A DNA stretch of 5,011 nucleotides, taken from assembly GCA_030840615.1 (NCBI GenBank), contig JAVEEE010000027.1, positions 1-5,011 of the forward strand. Reading direction: 5' to 3'. Origin of the DNA: Frankiaceae bacterium. Lineage in GTDB: Bacteria; Actinomycetota; Actinomycetes; JAFAQI01. The notes under the pieces are model-generated. The model did not search any database. It had not been told where the DNA came from and worked only from the letters and a program-made list of their open reading frames with translations. The position numbers and the translations under genes are program-made. Below are positions 1-4,115 of this stretch, in pieces. Numbering within the stretch: the stretch's first letter is position 1; the number at the start of each line of letters is the position of its first letter.

Positions 1-60
1 GTGCTCGACGCGTGCTTTGCCTCGGCGCGCTCGGGTGGCGCCCCGACGTCGGTCGGCTAG
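1..60 (+). CDS. Possible 3' end of an upstream gene (partial, weak)
   Basis: Frame 1 is open from the window edge to a TAG at 58-60 and would encode the tail VLDACFASARSGGAPTSVG. Seventeen of the 19 codons end in G or C, as expected for coding DNA of this composition, and the stop falls just before the promoter of the next gene. Nineteen codons is too short to separate a real tail from chance and I recognise no family. In M. tuberculosis the Rv2175c homologue is divergent from the kinase gene pknL. No minus-strand start that could open a kinase gene is visible here: the only minus-strand GTG (68-66) meets a stop after two codons. Confidence 0.25.
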   Translation: MLDACFASARSGGAPTSVG

Positions 61-68
61 AGGCTCAC

Positions 69-74
69 TAGGCT
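69..74 (+). promoter_or_regulatory. -10 hexamer TAGGCT of a leaderless promoter
   Basis: TAGGCT fits the actinobacterial -10 consensus TANNNT. Exactly 6 nt separate it from the GTG at 81, so transcription would start on or next to the start codon and the mRNA would have no leader. There is no Shine-Dalgarno sequence before this GTG, which agrees. The first three bases, TAG, are also an in-frame stop, so the protein cannot begin further upstream. No clear -35 element is visible, which is common in leaderless actinobacterial promoters. Confidence 0.6.
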
Positions 75-80
75 GTCGGC

Positions 81-431
81 GTGGAGCTCGACGATCTCGT
101 CTCCGGCTGGCTGACCTTGCCCGACCTCGCCGAGCAGATCGACCTGCCGCTGGCCAAAGTGCGGCAGCTCATCCGGGACGGCCGGCTGGTCGTCGTCGAG
201 CGGGGTGAACCCCCGGTCAAGCAGGTCCCAGCCGAGTTCGTCGCGGACGGCCGGCTGGTCAAAGGACTCGCGGGAGCGCTCACGGTCCTCCGCGACGCCG
301 GCTACGGCGACCGCGAGGCGCTGCGGTGGTTGCTCACCGAGGACCCCGGCATCCCGGGTCGTCCGGTCGATGCGATGGCCGAGGGTCGCGACACGGCCGT
401 CAAGCGGCGCGCACAGGTCTTGGCCTTCTGA
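81..431 (+). CDS. Rv2175c-family winged-helix DNA-binding protein
   Basis: This 116-residue cytoplasmic protein resembles M. tuberculosis Rv2175c, a winged-helix DNA-binding protein that is a substrate of the Ser/Thr kinase PknL. A helix-turn-helix lies near the N-terminus: helix LPDLAEQI (13-20), turn, and recognition helix [10 protein letters not shown] (25-34). A wing-like strand pair follows, with DGRLV occurring twice (33-37 and 56-60). The C-terminal half holds the family's LRWLL (81-85), GRPVDAM (93-99) and [10 protein letters not shown] end. The GTG start is fixed by an in-frame TAG at 69-71 and by the -10 hexamer 6 nt upstream. As I recall it, the M. tuberculosis protein is about 146 residues with a flexible phosphorylated N-terminal tail; that tail is missing here. 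The stop codon overlaps the thiE start by one base, so the two are co-transcribed and probably translationally coupled. Its DNA target is unknown. Control of thiE or its neighbours is possible, but that is inference. Confidence 0.85.
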   Translation: MELDDLVSGWLTLPDLAEQIDLPLAKVRQLIRDGRLVVVERGEPPVKQVPAEFVADGRLVKGLAGALTVLRDAGYGDREALRWLLTEDPGIPGRPVDAMAEGRDTAVKRRAQVLAF

Positions 432-1069
432 TGAGCGGCGACGAGCGGCGACTCCGGCTGCGCGACGCGCGCCTTTATCTCTGCACGGACAGCCGCAAGG
501 AGCAGGGCGACCTGGAGGAGTTCCTCGAAGCCGTGCTGGCGGCCGGTGTCGACGTCGTACAGCTCCGCGAGAAGGGCCTCGAGGCACGCGACGAGATCGA
601 GCTGGCCGAAGTCTTCGGCCTTGTCACGCGGCGCCACGGCGCGCTCTTCAGCATCAACGACCGCGCGGACATCGCCTGGATCTCGCGACCCGACGTCTTG
701 CATCTCGGGCAGAACGACCTGCCGGTCCCGGCGGCACGCGCGATCCTCGGCGACGACGTCGTCATCGGACGGTCGACGCACGCGCCGCACGCGGTCGACA
801 TGGCGCTCGCGAGCGGTGTCGACTACTTCTGCGTCGGGCCGGTCTGGGCGCCCGACGAGCATCCGGCGCCCGGTCTGCAGCTGGTGACCTATGCCGCCGG
901 TCGGGCACCCGCTGGCTCCGCGTGGTTCGCCATGGGCGGGATCGACGTCGACAACCTCGACGCGGTCATCGACGCCGGTGCGACTCGCGTGGTCGTCGAC
1001 CGGGCGGTCACGCAGGCCGACGATCCGGCTGCAGTCGTCGAGGAGCTCGCCGGCCGGCTACGCGGCTAG
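431..1069 (+). CDS. thiE: Thiamine phosphate synthase (ThiE)
   Basis: ThiE joins hydroxymethylpyrimidine diphosphate to thiazole phosphate to give thiamine monophosphate, in the cytoplasm. The 212-residue length is typical for the family and for its single TIM barrel. Visible hallmarks are QLREK (44-48, pyrimidine/pyrophosphate pocket), SINDRADIA (74-82, metal-binding Asn-Asp), HLGQNDLP (91-98), IGRSTHAP (112-119), CVGPVWAP (134-141), FAMGGI (166-171) and RVVVDRAVT (186-194). The ATG at 431 was chosen because it overlaps the upstream TGA (TGATG) and because residues before it do not resemble the family. No good Shine-Dalgarno is present, so reinitiation after the upstream gene is likely. The loop that usually reads close to PTPTK after the GP motif is APDEHPAPG (140-148): shorter, with no Thr-Lys. 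A TenI-like or altered-specificity relative is therefore possible, though the other motifs favour true ThiE. No other thi gene is in the window, and a TPP riboswitch is excluded just upstream because the transcript appears leaderless. Confidence 0.88.
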   Translation: MSGDERRLRLRDARLYLCTDSRKEQGDLEEFLEAVLAAGVDVVQLREKGLEARDEIELAEVFGLVTRRHGALFSINDRADIAWISRPDVLHLGQNDLPVPAARAILGDDVVIGRSTHAPHAVDMALASGVDYFCVGPVWAPDEHPAPGLQLVTYAAGRAPAGSAWFAMGGIDVDNLDAVIDAGATRVVVDRAVTQADDPAAVVEELAGRLRG

Positions 1070-1073
1070 CTCC

Positions 1074-2126
1074 TCAGACCGCCCGGCGACTGGTGGTTTC
1101 GGCGAGGTCGACAAGAGCGGTCTGCGCGATGGAGTCGATGTCGGCGTCCTGCAACGCAGCGAGGGCGGCCACGACCCGTTCGTCGATCAGCGTCTCCACC
1201 TTGGCGAGCGCGCCCGTCGACGCGATGATCTCGCGCAGCACGGTCACGCCGTCGGCGTCGAGCTGCGGGTCCCCGAGTCGACGCCGCAGCTCGTCCGCCT
1301 GCACGGTGCCGGCCGCCTCGACGGCGTAGGCGACGAGCACCGTGCGCTTGCCCTCGCGAAGGTCGTCGCCCGCGGGCTTCCCGGTCACGTCCGGGTCGCC
1401 GTAGACGCCGAGCACGTCGTCGCGCAGCTGGAACGCCTCGCCCAGCGGCAGGCCGTAGTCGCTGAAGACGTCGCACAGATCCGGGCGACCACCGAGCACC
1501 GCCCCGAGATGCAAGGGCCGTTCGATGGTGTATTTCGCTGACTTGAACCGCGCGACGCGCAGGGCGCGTTCGACCGAGCCGCCGCCGCGGGCCTGCTCGA
1601 CGACGTCGAGATACTGCCCGCACATCACCTCGACGCGCATGGCGTCCCAGACCGGCAGGGCGCGCTGCAACGCCGGGGAGTCGAAGCCGCTGCCCGCGAG
1701 CATGGCGTCGGCCCAGATCAACGCGAGGTCGCCGAGCAGGATCGCCGCTGCCTGCCCGAACCGCTCCGGGTCGCCGTACCAGGCGGCGCTGCGATGAAGT
1801 GCGGCGAACCTCCGATGCACGGCCGGCGCCCCGCGGCGGGTGTCGCTGCCGTCGATGACGTCGTCGTGCACCAGCGCGCACGCCTGCAGGAGCTCGAGTG
1901 ACGCGGCGGCCCGGATGATGGGCTCGCCGTCCGCGGCTGCGGTGGCGCGGTAGCCCCAGTAGCAGAACGCCGGCCGCAGCCGCTTGCCGCCGTCGAGCAG
2001 GAATGCCTCGGTCGCCTCGGCCAGCGGACCGAGCTCGTCGGCGATCGCGGCGAGCGCAGGCATGGCCTCGCGCAGGAAGTCCTGGACCGCCTTGTCGAAA
2101 CGGTCACGAAGCGCGATCTCGGCCAC
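1074..2126 (-). CDS. trans-Polyprenyl diphosphate synthase (GGPP synthase-like, IdsA2/Rv2173 type)
   Basis: This 350-residue all-helical prenyltransferase condenses isopentenyl diphosphate with allylic diphosphates to make linear C15-C20 or longer prenyl diphosphates. Visible in order are GGKRLRP (46-52, IPP and diphosphate binding), the first Asp-rich motif HDDVIDGSDTRRG (87-99, DDxxD with no two-residue insertion), CGQ (168-170), KSAKYT (195-200) and the second Asp-rich region RDDVLGVYGD (234-243) followed by TGKPAGDD (247-254) and EGKRT (257-261). The residues 5 and 4 before the first Asp-rich motif are Cys83 and Ala84. Both are small, which generally allows chains beyond C15; GGPP is my best guess. 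The second motif is DDVLG rather than DDxxD, as I recall for mycobacterial IdsA-type enzymes. The GTG start at 2126 lies 6 nt after a GATACT -10-like hexamer. The gene is monocistronic here, divergent from metF and convergent with thiE. The precise product cannot be read from sequence. Confidence 0.9.
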   Translation of the reverse strand: MAEIALRDRFDKAVQDFLREAMPALAAIADELGPLAEATEAFLLDGGKRLRPAFCYWGYRATAAADGEPIIRAAASLELLQACALVHDDVIDGSDTRRGAPAVHRRFAALHRSAAWYGDPERFGQAAAILLGDLALIWADAMLAGSGFDSPALQRALPVWDAMRVEVMCGQYLDVVEQARGGGSVERALRVARFKSAKYTIERPLHLGAVLGGRPDLCDVFSDYGLPLGEAFQLRDDVLGVYGDPDVTGKPAGDDLREGKRTVLVAYAVEAAGTVQADELRRRLGDPQLDADGVTVLREIIASTGALAKVETLIDERVVAALAALQDADIDSIAQTALVDLAETTSRRAV

Positions 2127-2132
2127 GGGACG

Positions 2133-2138
2133 AGTATC
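2133..2138 (-). promoter_or_regulatory. -10-like hexamer GATACT for the polyprenyl synthase gene
   Basis: On the minus strand the sequence reads GATACT, then 6 nt (cgtccc), then the GTG start at 2126. It matches TATACT except for the first base. The spacing equals that of the two plus-strand promoters in this window, so a leaderless transcript is likely. No Shine-Dalgarno is present and no good -35 is seen. Confidence 0.45.
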
Positions 2139-2164
2139 CGGTAGGACCGGGGGCGTTCGTTCCG

Positions 2165-2170
2165 TAGCCT
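2165..2170 (+). promoter_or_regulatory. -10 hexamer TAGCCT of the metF operon, leaderless
   Basis: TAGCCT fits TANNNT and is followed by exactly 6 nt (gacctc) and the ATG at 2177. There is no Shine-Dalgarno sequence. The TAG is in frame with metF, so translation cannot begin upstream. It shares the 50-bp gap 2127-2176 with the opposing polyprenyl synthase promoter; the two -10 elements are 26 bp apart, so the polymerases could interfere with each other. Confidence 0.55.
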
Positions 2171-2176
2171 GACCTC

Positions 2177-3127
2177 ATGCCGTTGCAGCCCACCGAGCGT
2201 CTCGCCGACCGCGCACCCGCCACGCGGGTGTCGACGATCCGTGAGCTGCTGGCCGGTGGCGAGCGCTCCTTCTCTTTCGAGTTCTTCCCGCCCAAGACCG
2301 AGGAAGGCGTGCGTCAGCTCTGGCAGGCGATCCGGCAGCTCGAGCCGTTGCAGCCGACGTTCGTGTCGGTCACCTACGGCGCCGGCGGCGGCACCCGCGA
2401 GACCACGGTGCGCATCACCGAGCGCATCGCGGCCGAGACGACGCTCACTCCGATGGGCCATCTGGCGATCGTCGGTCATTCGGTGGCAGAGCTGCGTCAC
2501 GTCGTCGCGCAATACGCCGACGCCGGCATCCGCAACGTGCTCGCCATCCGCGGCGACCCGCCCGGCGACCCGCTGGGCGAGTGGGAAGCACATCCGGATG
2601 GCTTCAGCTACACCGCCGACCTCGTTCGGCTCGTGAAGTCGGTCGGCAACTTCTGTGTCGGTGTGGCTGCGTTCCCGGAGAAGCACCCGCGCTCCCGCGA
2701 CGTCGACAGTGATGTGGCGTTCTTCATCGACAAGTGCCGCGCCGGTGCCGACTTCGCGATCACCAACATGTTCTTCTACGCCGAGGACTACGCCGCGATG
2801 CGCGACCGGGTGGCGGCACAAGGCTGCGAGGTGCCGATCCTGCCCGGGATCATGCCGGTGCTCAACGTGCGCGGCATCCAGCGCTCGGCCGAAATGTCGG
2901 GAGCACGATTCCCGGTCGAGCTGGCCGAACGCATGACCGCGGTCGAGGACGACCCGGATGCGGTGCGCGCGATCGGCGTCGAGCACGCGACTCAGCTGTG
3001 CGCCCGGCTGCTGGACGAGGGAGCACCTGGTCTGCACTTCTACACGCTCAACAGGTCGACGGCGACTCGCGAGATCTACGAGCGGCTCGGCCTCGCGCGG
3101 CGGGCTGTTTCCACCGGTCCGCGCTGA
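2177..3127 (+). CDS. metF: 5,10-Methylenetetrahydrofolate reductase (MetF family, Rv2172c-like)
   Basis: MetF-family enzymes reduce 5,10-methylene-THF to 5-methyl-THF, which supplies the methyl group for methionine synthesis; they are cytoplasmic TIM barrels. This one has 316 residues (E. coli MetF 296). Visible motifs are SFEFFPPK (33-40, with Glu35 at the E. coli Glu28 catalytic position), [13 protein letters not shown] (62-74), GHLAIVGHS (94-102), LAIRGDPPG (122-130, Asp127 at the Asp120 position), VAAFPEKHP (163-171), ITNMFF (195-200), [10 protein letters not shown] (221-230) and the C-terminal LHFYTLNR (286-293). The residue normally Gln (E. coli Gln183, in ITQFFF) is Asn197, and PHLTC is GHLAI. 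A 30-residue N-terminal extension precedes the barrel. The ATG start is supported by a -10 hexamer 6 nt upstream and an in-frame TAG at 2165. From memory, mycobacterial homologues of this kind have been reported as NADH-dependent and flavin-free; whether this protein binds FAD is open. It is first gene of an operon with the Smr and sulfotransferase genes. Confidence 0.9.
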   Translation: MPLQPTERLADRAPATRVSTIRELLAGGERSFSFEFFPPKTEEGVRQLWQAIRQLEPLQPTFVSVTYGAGGGTRETTVRITERIAAETTLTPMGHLAIVGHSVAELRHVVAQYADAGIRNVLAIRGDPPGDPLGEWEAHPDGFSYTADLVRLVKSVGNFCVGVAAFPEKHPRSRDVDSDVAFFIDKCRAGADFAITNMFFYAEDYAAMRDRVAAQGCEVPILPGIMPVLNVRGIQRSAEMSGARFPVELAERMTAVEDDPDAVRAIGVEHATQLCARLLDEGAPGLHFYTLNRSTATREIYERLGLARRAVSTGPR

Positions 3128-3134
3128 CATCGCG

Positions 3135-3389
3135 GTGAAGCTGAAGCTCGACCTCCACGACGTCTACAACCGCGGCGACGAGATCGAGCGAGCGTTGCTC
3201 GACATCATGCAGCAGGCGCGAGACAAGAAGGCGCCGCTAGTCGAGATCATCCCCGGCAAGGGATCGGGTCAACTCAAGAAGCGGGTGCTCCGCTTCCTGG
3301 ACCGCAAGGACATCAAAGCGCTCTACCACCGGGTGGAAAAGGACTCGGACAACTACGGTCGGGTGTTCGTGCACTTTCGCTGGAAGTGA
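3135..3389 (+). CDS. Small Smr-domain protein (stand-alone)
   Basis: An 84-residue protein made of one Smr (small MutS-related) domain. In larger proteins this domain binds or nicks DNA or RNA; the role of stand-alone bacterial versions is poorly known. The N-terminal LDLHD (5-9) corresponds to the Smr LDLHG motif, with His8 conserved. PGKGSGQLKK (40-49) corresponds to the HGxGxGxLR loop, with Pro in place of the His. The end YGRVFVHFRWK (74-84) is the last strand plus a basic tail. I recall near-identical stand-alone proteins as common in actinomycetes, so this is probably a distinct subfamily rather than a decayed one. The GTG start at 3135 is 7 nt after the metF stop, is the only usable start before LDLH, and lacks a clear Shine-Dalgarno, which suggests translational coupling to metF. 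Sulfotransferase translation begins 6 nt after its stop. Nuclease activity cannot be assumed. Confidence 0.8.
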   Translation: MKLKLDLHDVYNRGDEIERALLDIMQQARDKKAPLVEIIPGKGSGQLKKRVLRFLDRKDIKALYHRVEKDSDNYGRVFVHFRWK

Positions 3390-3395
3390 GGGAAC

Positions 3396-4031
3396 ATGCT
3401 GCAGCTCGTCGGCGCCGGGGTGGGACGCACCGGGACCAACTCGCTCAAGGTCGCGCTCGAGCGGCTGCTCGATGCGCCCTGCTACCACATGATCGAGGTC
3501 TTCGAGCACATCGACCACGTCGCGACGTGGCATGCAGCCATCCGTGGCGAGCAGGTCGACTGGACCAAGCTCCTTGATGGTTACGCCGCGATCGTGGACT
3601 GGCCCGGAGCGGCCTGCTGGCGAGACATCGCCAACGCCAACCCCGACGCCGTCGTACTCCTGTCGAGGCGCAGCGACGCCGCGACCTGGTGGGCGAGTGC
3701 GAGCGCGACGATCATGTCCGACGTGTCGGAGGAGGAGAAGCAGGCTCGTCCGGAGCTCGAGGAGTTCGGGGCGATGATCGGCGACATGTTCGCCGCCTTC
3801 GAGCCGGGTTGGCGCGACCCCGAGGTGGCGATGGCGGCGTACGACCGGCACAACGAGGCCGTACGACGGGAGGTGCCGGCGGACCGGCTCGTGGAGTGGC
3901 AGCCGGGTGACGGCTGGGAGCCGCTGTGCCAGGCGCTCGGCGTCGCCGTGCCGGACGAGCCGTTCCCGCACACCAACTCGACCGCGGAGTTCACCGCCCG
4001 CCGCGCGGAGCGACTCGCCGAAAACGGGTAG
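3396..4031 (+). CDS. Sulfotransferase family protein (Sulfotransfer_4-like)
   Basis: A 211-residue protein of the P-loop-like PAPS-dependent sulfotransferase fold, which moves a sulfuryl group from PAPS to a hydroxyl or amine. The N-terminal GAGVGRTGTNSLK (6-18) is the 5'-phosphosulfate-binding loop. HMIEVFEHIDHVATW (31-45) and IVDWPGAACWRDI (66-78) are typical of this subfamily. LLSRRSDAATWWASAS (88-103) is the strand and helix contacting the 3'-phosphate, with Arg91 and Ser101 the likely contacts. GWEPLCQALGVAVPDEPFPH (173-192) is the family's C-terminal signature. No signal peptide or membrane segment is seen, so it should be cytoplasmic. The ATG at 3396 follows GAGGG (3388-3392), which overlaps the previous stop, or GGAAG (3382-3386) at a more usual distance. 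The substrate is unknown, and neither PAPS synthesis nor a biosynthetic cluster is in the window. Methionine/one-carbon genes in the same operon hint at sulfur economy, but that is speculation. Confidence 0.8.
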   Translation: MLQLVGAGVGRTGTNSLKVALERLLDAPCYHMIEVFEHIDHVATWHAAIRGEQVDWTKLLDGYAAIVDWPGAACWRDIANANPDAVVLLSRRSDAATWWASASATIMSDVSEEEKQARPELEEFGAMIGDMFAAFEPGWRDPEVAMAAYDRHNEAVRREVPADRLVEWQPGDGWEPLCQALGVAVPDEPFPHTNSTAEFTARRAERLAENG

Positions 4032-4115
4032 CGACAAATAGGCGCAAACCAGGGCGATATGCTGCCGCCCTCCGCGCTCGCTGCTGGCGGGCTCCGCGTG
4101 AAGGGAAGCAGTCGC
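4032..4115 (+). promoter_or_regulatory. Intergenic leader of the secreted-protein gene: possible -10 at 4058-4063 and SD at 4101-4106
   Basis: This 84-bp gap is locally AT-richer at its start than the rest of the window. TATGCT (4058-4063) fits TANNNT and would place transcription near 4070 with a leader of about 45 nt. AAGGGA (4101-4106) is a plausible Shine-Dalgarno 9 nt before the GTG at 4116. CCGCC (4065-4069) can pair with GGCGG (4086-4090), a weak stem. CTCCGCG occurs twice (4070-4076 and 4092-4098), 22 bp apart. No convincing -35 and no rho-independent terminator for the preceding operon are seen, so read-through is possible. Confidence 0.35.

Noticed and set aside
1..68. Start of a divergent pknL-like kinase gene on the minus strand
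   Set aside because: The only minus-strand start (GTG at 68-66) reaches a TAG after two sense codons. Any such gene would have to start left of the window.
1049..1070. GCCGGCCGGC palindrome and GCTA/TAGC inverted repeat at the end of thiE, as a terminator
   Set aside because: The palindrome leaves only a 3-bp stem once a loop is allowed, the second stem is 4 bp, and there is no T-run. Both lie in coding sequence rich in GCCGGC words.
205..1329. 374-codon plus-strand open frame across the first two genes
   Set aside because: It runs out of frame through thiE and antisense into the prenyl synthase gene, with a very Arg/Ser-rich composition typical of a GC-rich shadow.
1718..3130. 470-codon minus-strand open frame covering metF and the divergent region
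   Set aside because: It lies antisense to metF and its right-hand residues are an out-of-frame reading of the prenyl synthase N-terminus. The composition is Arg/Ala/His-rich with no family signature, whereas the metF and prenyl synthase frames have clear motifs.
3237..4037. 266-codon minus-strand open frame opposite the sulfotransferase gene
   Set aside because: It is a shadow of two genes with conserved motifs on the plus strand. Long antisense frames are routine at this GC content.
4065..4098. CCGCC/GGCGG stem and CTCCGCG direct repeat as a riboswitch or operator
   Set aside because: A 5-bp stem with a 16-nt loop and a 7-bp repeat are expected by chance in this composition. No known riboswitch core could be recognised.
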